Shown in pieces: positions 14,301 to 29,822 of a DNA stretch of 64,000 nt (positions within the stretch are counted from its first letter, which is position 1; every line of letters begins with the position of its first letter). The notes under the pieces are model-generated. The model did no database searches, was not told the origin of the DNA, and worked only from the letters and a program-made list of their open reading frames with translations. This DNA comes from Henricia sp. BOLD:AAB3569 (taxonomy: Eukaryota; Echinodermata; Asteroidea; Spinulosida; Echinasteridae). The position numbers were made by a program, and so were the translations under genes. The stretch is from NCBI GenBank assembly GCA_037783545.1, contig JBBELK010000062.1, positions 1 to 64,000 of the forward strand, in the 5' to 3' direction.

Positions 14301-16251
14301 TGACTCACCCCAGATTGTGACGGGAATTAGGTCAAAGTGTGTCCCAAATGCCGGCAAATTTGGAAATCAAGGAATTTTCCAACCAACTTCAAATTTTGCA
14401 TGCTCCAAACTGTATATATTCCGCACTTGTCATGCAAAATTGACAGATTTTCCCTGGGAAATGGCCGAGAAATTTCAGAGTTTAGGGAAACGGAGCTCGG
14501 CTACGTGGTTACTCCCCTAACCGTGGCTGTTGGGACACCCTGCGCTGCGCTGGTGTACATTTGTACGGCCGTTGACTAACCCCAGATTGTGACGGGAAAT
14601 AGGTCAAAGTGTGTCCCAAATGCCGGCAAATTTGGAAATCAAGGAATTTTCCAACGAACTTCAAATTTTGCATGCTCCAAACTGGATATATTCCGCAATT
14701 GTCATGCAAAATTGACAGATTTTCGCTGGGAAATGGCCGAGAAATGTCAGAGTTTAGGGAAAACGGAGCTCGGCTACGTGGTTACTCCCCTAACCGTGGC
14801 AGTTGGGACACCGTGCGCTGCGCAGGTGTACATTTGTACGGCCGTTGACTCACCCCAGATTGTGATGGGAATTAGGTCAAAGTGTGTCCCAAATGCCGGC
14901 AAATTTGGAAATCAAGGAATTTTCCAACGAACTTCAAATTGTGCATGCTCCAAACTGTATATATTCCGCACTTGTCATGCAAAATTGACATATTTTCGCT
15001 GGGAAATGGCCAAGAAATTGCAGAGTTTAGGGAAAACGGAGCTCGTCTACGTGGTTACTCCCCTAACCGTGGCTGTTGGGACACCCTGCGCTGCGCTGGT
15101 GTACATTTGTACGGCCGTTGACTCACCCCAGATTGTGACGGGAATTAGGTCAAAGTGTGTCCCAAATGCCGGCAAATTTGGAAATCAAGGAATTTTCCAA
15201 CGAACTTCAAATTTTGCATGCTCCAAACTGGATATATTCCGCAATTGTCATGCAAAATTGACAGATTTTCGCTGGGAAATGGCCGAGAAATTGCAGAGTT
15301 TAGGGAAAACGGAGCTCGGCTACGTGGTTATTCCCCTAACCGTGGCTGTTGGGACACCCTGCGCTGCGCTGGTGTACATTTGTACGGCCGTTGACTCACC
15401 CCAGATTGTGACGGGAATTATGTCAAAGTGTGTCCCAAATGCCGGCAAATTTGGAAATCAAGGAATTTTCCAACGAACTTCACATTTTGCATGCTCCAAA
15501 CTGGATATATTCCGCAATTGTCATGCACAATTGACAGATTTTCGCTGGGAAATGGCCGAGAAATTGCAGAGTTTAGGGAAAACGGAGCTCGGCTACGTGG
15601 TTACTCCCCTAACCGTGGCTGTTGGGACACCCTGCGCTGCGCTGCGCTGGTGTACATTTGTACGGCCGTTGACTCACCCCAGATTGTGATGGGAATTAGG
15701 TCAAAGTGTGTCCCAAATGCCGGCAAATTTGGAAATCAAGGAATTTTCCAACGAACTTCAAATTTTGCATGCTCCAAACTGGATATATACCGCAATTGTC
15801 ATGCACAATTGACAGATTTTCGCTGGGAAATGGCCGAGAAATTGCAGAGTTTAGGGAAAACGGAGCTCGGCTACGTGGTTACTCCCCTAACCGTGGCTGT
15901 TGGGATACCCTGCGCTGCGCTGGTGTACATTTGTACGGCCGTTGACTCACCCCAGATTGTGACGGGAATTAGGTCAAAGTGTGTCCCAAATGCCGGCAAA
16001 TTTGGAAATCAAGGAATTTTCCTACGAACTTTAAATTTTGCATGCTCCAAACTGTATATATTCCGCACTTGTCATTCAAAATTGACAGATTTTCGCTGGG
16101 AAATGGCCGAGAAATTTCAGAGTTTAGGGAAAACGGAGCTCGGCTACGTAGTTACTCCCCTAACCGTGGCTGTTGGGACACCCTGCGCTGCGCTGGTGTA
16201 CATTTGTACGGCCGTTGACTCACCCCAGATTGTGACGGGAATTAGGTCAAA
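11336..16251 (+). repeat. Higher-order satellite block A, copy 2 (18 monomers)
   Basis: This is the second copy of the preceding block, with two additional monomers. The offset between matching markers rises from 4,370 to 4,643 bp near 13.0-13.2 kb and to 4,916 bp near 15.2-15.4 kb. Each step is one monomer, so single-monomer gains or losses occurred after the block duplication. The extra monomer at about 15,155-15,427 carries GGTTATTCCCC, a mark also seen at about 8,500 and 12,870. Confidence 0.78.
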
Positions 16252-16523
16252 GTGTGTCCCAAATGCCGGCAAATTTGGAAATCAAGGAATTTTCCAACGA
16301 ACTTCAAATTGTGCATGCTCCAAATTGTATATATTCCGCACTTGTCATGCGAAATTAACAGATTTTCGCTGGGAAATGGCCGAGAAATTTCAGAGTTTAG
16401 GGAAACGGAGCTCGGCTACGTGGTTACTCCCCTAACCGTAGCTGTTGGGACACCCTGCGCTGCGCTGGTGTACATTTGTACGGCCGTTGACTAACCCCAG
16501 ATTGTGACGGGAATTAGGTCAAA

Positions 16524-18709
16524 GTGTGTCCCAAATGCCGGCAAATTTGGAAATCAAGGAATTTTCCAACGAACTTCAAATTTTGCATGCTCCAAACTGG
16601 ATATATTCCGCAATTGTCATGCAAAATTGACAGATTTTCGCTGGGAAATGGCCGAGAAATGTCAGAGTTTAGGGAAAACGGAGCTCGGCTACTGGTTACT
16701 CCCTTAACCGTGGCAGTTGGGACACCCTGCGCTGCGCTGGTGTACATTTGTACGGCCGTTGACTCACCCCAGATTGTGATGGGAATTAGGTCAAAGTGTG
16801 TCCCAAATGCCGGCAAATTTGGAAATCAAGGAATTTTCCAACGAACTTCAAATTGTGCATGCTCCAAACTGTATATATTCCGCACTTGTCATGCAAAATT
16901 GACATATTTTCGCTGGGAAATGGCCAAGAAATTGCAGAGTTTAGGGAAAACGGAGCTCGTCTACGTGGTTACTCCCCTAACCGTGGCTGTTGGGACACCC
17001 TGCGCTGCGCTGGTGTACATTTGTACGGCCGTTGACTCACCCCAGATTGTGACGGGAATTAGGTCAAAGTGTGTCCCAAATGCCGGCAAATTTGGAAATC
17101 AAGGAATTTTCCAACGAACTTCAAATTTTGCATGCTCCAAACTGGATATATTCCGCAATTGTCATGCAAAATTGACAGATTTTCGCTGGGAAATGGCCGA
17201 GAAATTGCAGAGTTTAGGGAAAACGGAGCTCGGCTACGTGGTTATTCCCTAACCGTGGCTGTTGGGACACCCTGCGCTGCGCTGGTGTACATTTGTACGG
17301 CCGTTGACTCACCCCAGATTGTGACGGGAATTATGTCAAAGTGTGTCCCAAATGCCGGCAAATTTGGAAATCAAGGAATTTTCCAACGAACTTCACATTT
17401 TGCATGCTCCAAACTGGATATATTCCGCAATTGTCATGCACAATTGACAGATTTTCGCTGGGAAATGGCCGAGAAATTGCAGAGTTTAGGGAAAACGGAG
17501 CTCGGCTACGTGGTTACTCCCCTAACCGTGGCTGTTGGGACACCCTGCGCTGCGCTGCGCTGGTGTACATTTGTACGGCCGTTGACTCACCCCAGATTGT
17601 GATGGGAATTAGGTCAAAGTGTGTCCCAAATGCCGGCAAATTTGGAAATCAAGGAATTTTCCAACGAACTTCAAATTTTGCATGCTCCAAACTGGATATA
17701 TACCGCAATTGTCATGCACAATTGACAGATTTTCGCTGGGAAATGGCCGAGAAATTGCAGAGTTTAGGGAAAACGGAGCTCGGCTACGTGGTTACTCCCC
17801 TAACCGTGGCTGTTGGGATACCCTGCGCTGCGCTGGTGTACATTTGTACGGCCGTTGACTCACCCCAGATTGTGACGGGAATTAGGTCAAAGTGTGTCCC
17901 AAATGCCGGCAAATTTGGAAATCAAGGAATTTTCCTACGAACTTTAAATTTTGCATGCTCCAAACTGTATATATTCCGCACTTGTCAATCAAAATTGACA
18001 GATTTTCGCTGGGAAATGGCCGAGAAATTTCAGAGTTTAGGGAAAACGGAGCTCGGCTACGTAGTTACTCCCCTAACCGTGGCTGTTGGGACACCCTGCG
18101 CTGCGCTGGTGTACATTTGTACGGCCGTTGACTCACCCCAGATTGTGACGGGAATTAGGTCAAAGTGTGTCCCAAATGCCGGCAAATTTGGAAATCAAGG
18201 AATTTTCCAACGAACTTCAAATTGTGCATGCTCCAAATTGTATATATTCCGCACTTGTCATGCGAAATTAACAGATTTTCGCTGGGAAATGGCCGAGAAA
18301 TTGCAGAGTTTAGGGAAAACGGAGCTCGGCTACGTGGTTACTCACCTAACCGTGGCTGTTGGGACACCCTGCGCTGCGCTGGTGTACATTTGTACGGCCG
18401 TTGACTCACCCCAGATTGTGACGGGAATTAGGTCAAAGTGTGTCCCAAATGCCGGCAAATTTGGAAATCAAGGAATTTTCCAACGAACTTCAAATTTTGC
18501 ATGCTCCAAACTGTATATATTCCGCACTTGTCATGCAAAATTGACAGATTTTCCCTGGGAAATGGCCGAGAAATTTCAGAGTTTAGGGAAACGGAGCTCG
18601 GCTACGTGGTTACTCCCCTAACCGTGGCTGTTGGGACACCCTGCGCTGCGCTGGTGTACATTTGTACGGCCGTTGACTAACCCCAGATTGTGACGGGAAT
18701 TAGGTCAAA
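16524..18709 (+). repeat. Higher-order satellite block B, copy 1 (8 monomers)
   Basis: The block starts with a monomer carrying the private change GGCTACTGGTTACTCCCTTA (about 16,687), which recurs at about 18,873 and 20,788. The monomers that follow resemble part of block A, including the extra-GCGCT monomer at about 17,550. Confidence 0.72.
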
Positions 18710-20624
18710 GTGTGTCCCAAATGCCGGCAAATTTGGAAATCAAGGAATTTTCCAACGAACTTCAAATTTTGCATGCTCCAAACTGGATATATTCCGCAAT
18801 TGTCATGCAAAATTGACAGATTTTCGCTGGGAAATGGCCGAGAAATGTCAGAGTTTAGGGAAAACGGAGCTCGGCTACTGGTTACTCCCTTAACCGTGGC
18901 AGTTGGGACACCCTGCGCTGCGCTGGTGTACATTTGTACGGCCGTTGACTCACCCCAGATTGTGATGGGAATTAGGTCAAAGTGTGTCCCAAATGCCGGC
19001 AAATTTGGAAATCAAGGAATTTTCCAACGAACTTCAAATTGTGCATGCTCCAAACTGTATATATTCCGCACTTGTCATGCAAAATTGACAGATTTTCGCT
19101 GGGAAATGGCCAAGAAATTGCAGAGTTTAGGGAAAACGGAGCTCGTCTACGTGGTTACTCCCCTAACCGTGGCTGTTGGGACACCCTGCGCTGCGCTGGT
19201 GTACATTTGTACGGCCGTCGACTCACCCCAGATTGTGACGGGAATTAGGTCAAAGTGTGTCCCAAATGCCGGCAAATTTGGAAATCAAGGAATTTTCCAA
19301 CGAACTTCAAATTTTGCATGCTCCAAACTGTATATATTCCACACTTGTCATGCAAAATTGACAGATTTTCCCTGGGAAATGGCCGAGAAATTTCAGAGTT
19401 TAGGGAAACGGAGCTCGGCTACGTGGTTACTCCCCTAACCGTGGCTGTTGGGACACCCTGCGCTGCGCTGGTGTACATTTGTACGGCCGTTGACTCACCC
19501 CAGATTGTGATGGGAATTAGGTCAAAGTGTGTCCCAAATGCCGGCAAATTTGGAAATCAAGGAATTTTCCAACGAACTTCAAATTTTGCATGCTCCAAAC
19601 TGGATATATTCCGCAATTGTCATGCACAATTGACAGATTTTCGCTGGGAAATGGCCGAGAAATTGCAGAGTTTAGGGGAAAACGGAGCTCAGCTACGTGG
19701 TTACTCCCCTAACCGTGGCTGTTGGGACACCCTGCGCTGCGCTCGTGTACATTTGTACGGCCGTTGACTCACCCCAGATTGTGACGGGAATTATGTCAAA
19801 GTGTGTCCCAAATGCCGGCAAATTTGGAAATCAAGGAATTTTCCAACGAACTTCAAATTTTGCATGCTCCAAACTGGATATATTCCGCAATTGTCATGCA
19901 CAATTGACAGATTTTCGCTGGGAAATGGCCGAGAAATTGCAGAGTTTAGGGAAAACGGAGCTCGGCTACGTGGTTACTCCCCTAACCGTGGCTGTTGGGA
20001 CACCCTGCGCTGCGCTGCGCTGGTGTACATTTGTACGGCCGTTGACTCACCCCAGATTGTGATGGGAATTAGGTCAAAGTGTGTCCCAAATGCCGGCAAA
20101 TTTGGAAATCAAGGAATTTTCCAACGAACTTCAAATTTTGCATGCTCCAAACTGGATATATACCGCAATTGTCATGCACAATTGACAGATTTTCGCTGGG
20201 AAATGGCCGAGAAATTGCAGAGTTTAGGGAAAACGGAGCTCGGCTACGTGGTTACTCCCCTAACCGTGGCTGTTGGGATACCCTGCGCTGCGCTGGTGTA
20301 CATTTGTACGGCCGTTGACTCACCCCAGATTGTGACGGGAATTAGGTCAAAGTGTGTCCCAAATGCCGGCAAATTTGGAAATCAAGGAATTTTCCTACGA
20401 ACTTTAAATTTTGCATGCTCCAAACTGTATATATTCCGCACTTGTCATTCAAAATTGACAGATTTTCGCTGGGAAATGGCCGAGAAATTTCAGAGTTTAG
20501 GGAAAACGGAGCTCGGCTACGTGGTTACTCCCCTAACCGTGGCTGTTGGGACACCCTGCGCTGCGCTGGTGTACATTTGTTCGGCCGTTGACTCACCCCA
20601 GATTGTGACGGGAATTAGGTCAAA
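18710..20624 (+). repeat. Higher-order satellite block B, copy 2 (7 monomers)
   Basis: This is the second copy of the block marked by the GGCTACTGGTTACTCCCTTA monomer. It is one monomer shorter than copy 1, and the extra-GCGCT monomer lies at about 20,010. A third, diverging copy begins at 20,625. Confidence 0.7.
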
Positions 20625-23600
20625 GTGTGTCCCAAATGCCGGCAAATTTGGAAATCAAGGAATTTTCCAACGAACTTCAAATTTTGCATGCTCCAAACTG
20701 GATATATTCCGCAATTGTCATGCAAAATTGACAGATTTTCGCTGGGAAATGGCCGAGAAATGTCAGAGTTTAGGGAAAACGGAGCTCGGCTACTGGTTAC
20801 TCCCTTAACCGTGGCAGTTGGGACACCCTGCGCTGCGCTGGTGTACATTTGTACGGCCGTTGACTCACCCCAGATTGTGATGGGAATTAGGTCAAAGTGT
20901 GTCCCAAATGCCGGCAAATTTGGAAATCAAGGAATTTTCCAACGAACTTCAAATTGTGCATGCTCCAAACTGTATATATTCCGCACTTGTCATGCAAAAT
21001 TGACAGATTTTCGCTGGGAAATGGCCAAGAAATTGCAGAGTTTAGGGAAAACGGAGCTCGTCTACGTGGTTACTCCCCTAACCGTGGCTGTTGGGACACC
21101 CTGCGCTGCGCTGGTGTACATTTGTACGGCCGTCGACTCACCCCAGATTGTGACGGGAATTAGGTCAAAGTGTGTCCCAAATGCCGGCAAATTTGGAAAT
21201 CAAGGAATTTTCCAACGAACTTCAAATTTTGCATGCTCCAAACTGTATATATTCCACACTTGTCATGCAAAATTGACAGATTTTCGCTGGGAAATGGCCG
21301 AGAAATTTCAGAGTTTAGGGAAACGGAGCTCGGCTACGTGGTTACTCCCCTAACCGTGGCTGTTGGGACACCCTGCGCTGCGCTGGTGTACATTTGTACG
21401 GCCGTTGACTCACCCCAGATTGTGATGGGAATTAGGTCAAAGTGTGTCCCAAATGCCGGCAAATTTGGAAATCAAGGAATTTTCCAACGAACTTCAAATT
21501 TTGCATGCTCCAAACTGGATATATTCCGCAATTGTCATGCACAATTGACAGATTTTCGCTGGGAAATGGCCGAGAAATTGCAGAGTTTAGGGAAAACGGA
21601 GCTCGGCTACGTGGTTACTCCCCTAACCGTGGCTGTTGGGACACCCTGCGCTGCGCTGGTGTACATTTGTACGGCCGTTGACTCACCCCAGATTGTGACG
21701 GGAATTAGGTCAAAGTGTGTCCCAAATGCCGGCAAATTTGGAAATCAAGGAATTTTCCTACGAACTTTAAATTTTGCATGCTCCAAACTGTATATATTCC
21801 GCACTTGTCATTCAAAATTGACAGATTTTCGCTGGGAAATGGCCGAGAAATTTCAGAGTTTAGGGAAAACGGAGCTCGGCTACGTAGTTACTCCCCTAAC
21901 CGTGGCTGTTGGGACACCCTGCGCTGCGCTGGTGTACATTTGTACGGCCGTTGACTCACCCCAGATTGTGACGGGAATTAGGTCAAAGTGTGTCCCAAAT
22001 GCCGGCAAATTTGGAAATCAAGGAATTTTCCAACGAACTTCAAATTGTGCATGCTCCAAATTGTATATATTCCGCACTTGTCATGCGAAATTAACAGATT
22101 TTCGCTGGGAAATGGCCGAGAAATTGCAGAGTTTAGGGAAAACGGAGCTCGGCTACGTGGTTACTCACCTAACCGTGGCTGTTGGGACACCCTGCGCTGC
22201 GCTGGTGTACATTTGTACGGCCGTTGACTCACCCCAGATTGTGACGGGAATTAGGTCAAAGTGTGTCCCAAATGCCGGCAAATTTGGAAATCAAGGAATT
22301 TTCCAACGAACTTCAAATTTTGCATGCTCCAAACTGTATATATTCCGCACTTGTCATGCAAAATTGACAGATTTTCGTTGGGAAATGGCCGAGAAATTGC
22401 AGAGTTTAGGGAAAACGGAGCTCGGCTACGTGGTTACTCCCCTAACCGTGGCTGTTGGGACACCCTGCGCTGCGCTGGTGTACATTTGTACGGCCGTCGA
22501 CTCACCCCAGATTGTGACGGGAATTAGGTCAAAGTGTGTCCCAAATGCCGGCAAATTTGGAAATCAAGGAATTTTCCAACGAACTTCAAATTTTGCATGC
22601 TCCAAACTGTATATATTCCACACTTGTCATGCAAAATTGACAGATTTTCCCTGGGAAATGGCCGAGAAATTTCAGAGTTTAGGGAAACGGAGCTCGGCTA
22701 CGTGGTTACTCCCCTAACCGTGGCTGTTGGGACACCCTGCGCTGCGCTGGTGTACATTTGTACGGCCGTTGACTCACCCCAGATTGTGACGGGAATTAGG
22801 TCAAAGTGTGTCCCAAATGCCGGCAAATTTGGAAATCAAGGAATTTTCCTACGAACTTTAAATTTTGCATGCTCCAAACTGTATATATTCCGCACTTGTC
22901 ATTCAAAATTGACAGATTTTCGCTGGGAAATGGCCGAGAAATTTCAGAGTTTAGGGAAAACGGAGCTCGGCTACGTAGTTACTCCCCTAACCGTGGCTGT
23001 TGGGACACCCTGCGCTGCGCTGGTGTACATTTGTACGGCCGTTGACTCACCCCAGATTGTGACGGGAATTAGGTCAAAGTGTGTCCCAAATGCCGGCAAA
23101 TTTGGAAATCAAGGAATTTTCCAACGAACTTCAAATTTTGCATGCTCCAAACTGTATATATTCCGCACTTGTCATGCAAAATTGACAGATTTTCGTTGGG
23201 AAATGGCCGAGAAATTGCAGAGTTTAGGGAAAACGGAGCTCGGCTACGTGGTTACTCCCCTAACCGTGGCTGTTGGGACACCCTGCGCTGCGCTGGTGTA
23301 CATTTGTACGGCCGTTGACTCGCCCCAGATTGTGACGGGAATTAGGTCAAAGTGTGTCCCAAATGCCGGCAAATTTGGAAATCAAGGAATTTTCCAACGA
23401 ACTTCAAATTTTGCATGCTCCAAACTGGATATATTCCGCAATTGTCATGCAAAATTGACAGATTTTCGCTGGGAAATGGCCGAGAAATGTCAGAGTTTAG
23501 GGAAAACGGAGCTCGGCTACGTGGTTACTCCCCTAACCGTGGCAGTTGGGACACCCTGCGCTGCGCTGGTGTACATTTGTACGGCCGTTGACTCACCCCA

Positions 23601-24185
23601 GATTGTGATGGGAATTAGGTCAAAGTGTGTCCCAAATGCCGGCAAATTTGGAAATCAAGGAATTTTCCAACGAACTTCAAATTTTGCATGCTCCAAACTG
23701 TATATATTCCGCACTTGTCATGCAAAATTGACAGATTTTCGCTGGGAAATGGCCAAGAAATTGCAGAGTTTAGGGAAAACGGAGCTCGGCTACGTGGTTA
23801 CTCCCCTAACCGTGGCTGTTGGGACACCCTGCGCTGCGCTGGTGTACATTTGTACGTCCGTTGACTCACCCCAGATTGTGACAAAAATTAGGTCAAAGTG
23901 TGTCCCAAATGCCGGCAAATTTGGAAATCAAGGAATTTTCCAACGAACTTCAAATTTTGCATGCTCCAAACTGGATATATTCCGCAATTGTCATGCAAAA
24001 TTGACAGATTTTCGCTGGGAAATGGCCAAGAAATTGCAGAGTTTAGGGAAAACGGATCTCGGCTACGTGGTTACTTCCCTAACCGTGGCTGTTGGGACAC
24101 CCTGCGCTGCGCTGGTGTACATTTGTACTGCCGTTGACTCACCCCAGATTGTGACGGGAATTAGGTCAAAGTGTGTCCCAAATGC

Positions 24186-26098
<1,913 letters not shown>

Positions 26099-26125
26099 GG
26101 GTCGACCTACTAACGAACCAAAAAC

Positions 26126-26160
26126 GGCTCTTTTCAGAGCCACAACAATTTCAAGAAAGA
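26126..26160 (+). terminator. Histone 3' stem-loop and downstream element, unit 1 H2A
   Basis: GGCTCTTTTCAGAGCC is a 6-bp stem with a 4-base loop, followed ten bases later by CAAGAAAGA, the usual purine-rich site read by U7 snRNA. This is the metazoan replication-dependent histone mRNA end signal. Here it lies behind a truncated gene. Confidence 0.93.
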
Positions 26161-27415
26161 GATTTGATTGTCTGCCTTATAAATTATCTTGATCATTTTC
26201 AGACTTTTTACACATTTTATTTATTTTGCTTTTATATATTATGCTCATTGTGCAAAGAGCTCAGATTTAATTACGAAGAGCCAAAATTTAAGTCCTCTGC
26301 TACATCGACGCGGAAATCCTGGCGTGATTAAACGTCTTCCAGCGTCAAAAGGTTAACCTGGAGTCAGCCATAATGATTCATGTCCATTTCAGTTCATTTG
26401 TGTAGCCCAAAAGCGCCCAATCTAAAGCAACGTGGGAAATAATTTACAAGTCGGTCGTCACATAAGCCCTGCCCCGCTCAACCTATGCAAACAATTCGAA
26501 AAAAAAAACATCTTATGATTATTTCTCAAAATTTAGTTTCCGTGTACTTGGGCGTGGACATGTCAGTGTACGCTCGTGTAATCGAGTCCGGCCGGCCAGC
26601 GTAATTACGCGCCAAACCCGTGGTGGCGCGCTTCATACAAGGGGCGTTCTTACACCCGAGCGTTCGTTTAGCCATCACGTAATACACGAGTCTGCCCACT
26701 GCAGGTGGCAGCCACCACTCACTGTGAGCAACTAACAATGGAAATTGGGCACAAACCATTGGGCCCAATTTTCATTGTTAGTTGCTCATAGTGACTACCT
26801 GAGCTTGCCGGTGGTGTAAAGCTCGGTGTAATGACGTCACCTAGTAAAACCTGGCATACAGTTTGGAATCGTGACGTGAGTGCGAAGAAAAACACAGATT
26901 TATGACACAGAATCATATGGAATAGGGCTTAATAATTAGATGTCTGTGGGCATTGACAAAGTTTATTGCGGTACTTTAAGGCAACTACTTTTGCGTGGCG
27001 CCGGCTTAATTTTTTAGCGGTGTTCTTATAATTCAATGCGAAACCATGTGTCGTTTGTTTCGCAACTTCTGGGGATTCCCCCGGTGTTGCAAACCCCCTG
27101 TTACACGGTGTGAGCATCTTGAACGCCCCTACAGTTACTTGCATGCTGCGGTCACCCCCCACATTTATCCTTCCACCCAAAGTCTAACTAGGGCAACTTT
27201 CGCCCGTGTTCACCGCAGATTCTTAAGATTGCTAGGATCTTGCTTCAGTACCATTTTCTCTAACAGATTTAACAGTTTGGCACCCAATTGCCCAATTTAC
27301 ACGGATTAATTTTTCCCAAAACACATGTCTCTTATAACTGCACCGGAGTTGTATGTTGTACTTTAATTTATCCCAACTTAATCCCAAGTAAAAGCTAAGT
27401 AAACGGCTTCAACGA
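26161..27415. other. Histone intergenic spacer, unit 1
   Basis: Spacer between H2A and the next H2B 3' ends. It contains a CRE-like TGACGTCA (26,832-26,839), a large hairpin and a GC-rich stretch, but no recognisable gene. Two open frames of about 80 codons on the minus strand recur in every copy because the copies are nearly identical, which is no evidence of coding. A deletion of about 12 bp (GTGCGCGCAGG region, near 27,230) is private to this copy. Confidence 0.85.
26725..26788. repeat. Long hairpin in spacer, unit 1
   Basis: Two 26-nt inverted arms begin TGAGCAACTAACAATGG and flank a 12-nt loop (ACAAACCATTGG). One arm has a single mismatch in this copy. Just upstream lies a second small inverted repeat, GGTGGCAGCCACC. 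Confidence 0.9.
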
Positions 27416-27451
27416 AATATCTCTTTTCGAAGGTTGTGGTGGCTCTGAAAA
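27416..27451 (-). terminator. Histone 3' stem-loop, unit 2 H2B
   Basis: Read on the minus strand: GGCTCTTTTCAGAGCC with the purine-rich CGAAAAGAG 11 bases downstream. It sits 18 bases past the H2B stop. Confidence 0.92.
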
Positions 27452-27469
27452 GAGCCGGTTTGTGATGTT

Positions 27470-27839
27470 CTACTTTGAGGTTGTATACTTGGTGACAGCC
27501 TTGGTACCTTCGCTAACGGCGTGTTTGGCCAGCTCGCCAGGTAGTAGGAGACGGACGGCAGTCTGCACCTCCCGACTGGAGATGGTGGATTTTTTGTTGT
27601 AGTGCGCCAGGCGGGAACCCTCAGCTGCGATGCGCTCAAAGATGTCATTGACGAAGCTGTTCATGATGCCCATGGCACGGCTGGAGATGCTGGTGTCAGG
27701 GTGGACCTGTTTCATGACTTTGTAAATGTAAAGACCGTAGCTCTCCTTTCTACGCCGCTTTCTCTTTTTGTCGGTGCCGGGGTGCTCCCTTGGCCATGCC
27801 AGCCTTTTTAGATCCCTTTCCGCAATGTTTGGGTCCCAT
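27470..27839 (-). pseudogene. H2B: Histone H2B with 1-nt frameshift (unit 2)
   Basis: The H2B frame is 122 codons in intact copies. Here one extra C in the GTGCCGGGG run (about 27,774) shifts the frame after residue 20 (GAPR), giving a stop about 11 codons later. The rest of the fold is present in another frame. Residues 5-6 read HC where most copies read PS; the truncated unit 3 copy shares this change, so the two copies are close relatives. The start is the ATG before GPK, not the upstream in-frame ATGs, which lie in the TATA/octamer region. The insertion is beside a GGGG run, so a consensus error is possible. Confidence 0.85.
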
Positions 27840-28505
<666 letters not shown>

Positions 28506-28532
28506 GGGTCGACCTACTAACGAACCAAAAAC

Positions 28533-28567
28533 GGCTCTTTTCAGAGCCACAACAATTTCAAGAAAGA
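28533..28567 (+). terminator. Histone 3' stem-loop, unit 2 H2A
   Basis: Perfect GGCTCTTTTCAGAGCC followed by CAAGAAAGA, 28 bases past the stop codon. Confidence 0.95.
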
Positions 28568-29822
28568 GATTTGATTGTCTGCCTTATAAATTATCTTGAT
28601 CATTTTCAGACTTTTTACACATTTTATTTATTTTGCTTTTATATATTATGCTCATTGTGCAAAGAGCTCAGATTTAATTACGAAGAGCCAAAATTTAAGT
28701 CCTCTGCTACATCGACGCGGAAATCCTGGCGTGATTAAACGTCTTCCAGCGTCAAAAGGTTAACCTGGAGTCAGCCATAATGATTCATGTCCATTTCAGT
28801 TCATTTTTGTAGCCCAAAAGCGCCCAATCTAAAGCAACGTGGGAAATAATTTACAAGTCGGTCGTCACATAAGCCCTGCCCCGCTCAACCTATGGAAACA
28901 ATTCGAAAAAAAAACATCTTATGATTATTTCTCAAAATTTAGTTTCCGTGTACTTGGGCGTGGACATGTCAGTGTACGCTCGTGTAATCGAGTCCGGCCG
29001 GCCAGCGTAATTACGCGCCAAACCCGTGGTGGCGCGCTTCATACAAGGGGCGTTCTTACACCCGAGCGTTCGTTTAGCCATCACGTAATACACGAGTCTG
29101 CCCACTGCAGGTGGCAGCCACCACTCACTGTGAGCAACTAACAATGGAAATTGGGCACAAACCATTGGGCCCAATTTCCATTGTTAGTTGCTCATAGTGA
29201 CTACCCGAGCTTGCCGGTGGTGTAAAGCTCGGTGTAATGACGTCACCTAGTAAAACCTGGCATACAGTTTGGAATCGTGACGTGAGTGCGAAGAAAAACA
29301 CAGATTTATGACACAGAATCATAGGGAATAGGGCTTAATAATTAGATGTCTGTGGGCATTGACAAAGTTTATTGCGGTACTTTAAGGCAACTATTTTTGC
29401 GTGTCGCCGGCTTAATTGTTTAGCGGTGTTCTTATAATTCAATGCGAAACCATGTGTCGTTTGTTTCGCACCTTCTGGGGATTCCCCCGGTGTTGCAAAC
29501 CCCCTGTTACACGGTGTGAGCATCTTGAACGCCCCTACAGTTACTTGCATGTTGCGGTCACCCCCCACATTTATCCTTCCATCCAAAGTCTAACTAGGGC
29601 AACTTTCGCCCGTGTTCACCGCAGATTCTTAAGATTGCGTGCGCGCAGGCTAGGATCTTGCTTCAGTACAATTTTCTCTAAAATGCTCAATTTACACGGA
29701 TTAATTTTTCCCAAAACACATGCCTCTTATAACTGCACCGGAGTTGTATGTTGTACTTTAAGTTATCCCAACTTAATCCCAATGTATCCCAAGTAAAAGC
29801 TAAGTAAACGGCTTCAACGAAA
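28568..29822. other. Histone spacer, unit 2, cut by insertion
   Basis: Standard spacer up to TTCAACGAAA at 29,822, where non-histone DNA begins. The last part, the H2B 3' region, is missing. It differs from other copies by a deletion of about 25 bp near 29,682 (after TTTTCTCTAA). Confidence 0.85.
29131..29194. repeat. Long hairpin in spacer, unit 2
   Basis: Perfect 26-nt inverted arms around a 12-nt loop, same element as in unit 1. Weaker pairing (TCACT against AGTGA, one mismatch between) extends the stem outward. Confidence 0.92.

Noticed and set aside
26526-27180. Open frames of 80 and 83 codons in each histone spacer, present in nearly all copies
   Set aside because: Spacers are almost identical by concerted evolution, one frame starts inside the hairpin, both overlap opposite-strand frames, and no family is recognised.
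26930-27300. 5S, U1, U2 or other snRNA gene in the histone spacer
   Set aside because: I looked for their conserved 5' and core motifs on both strands and found none.
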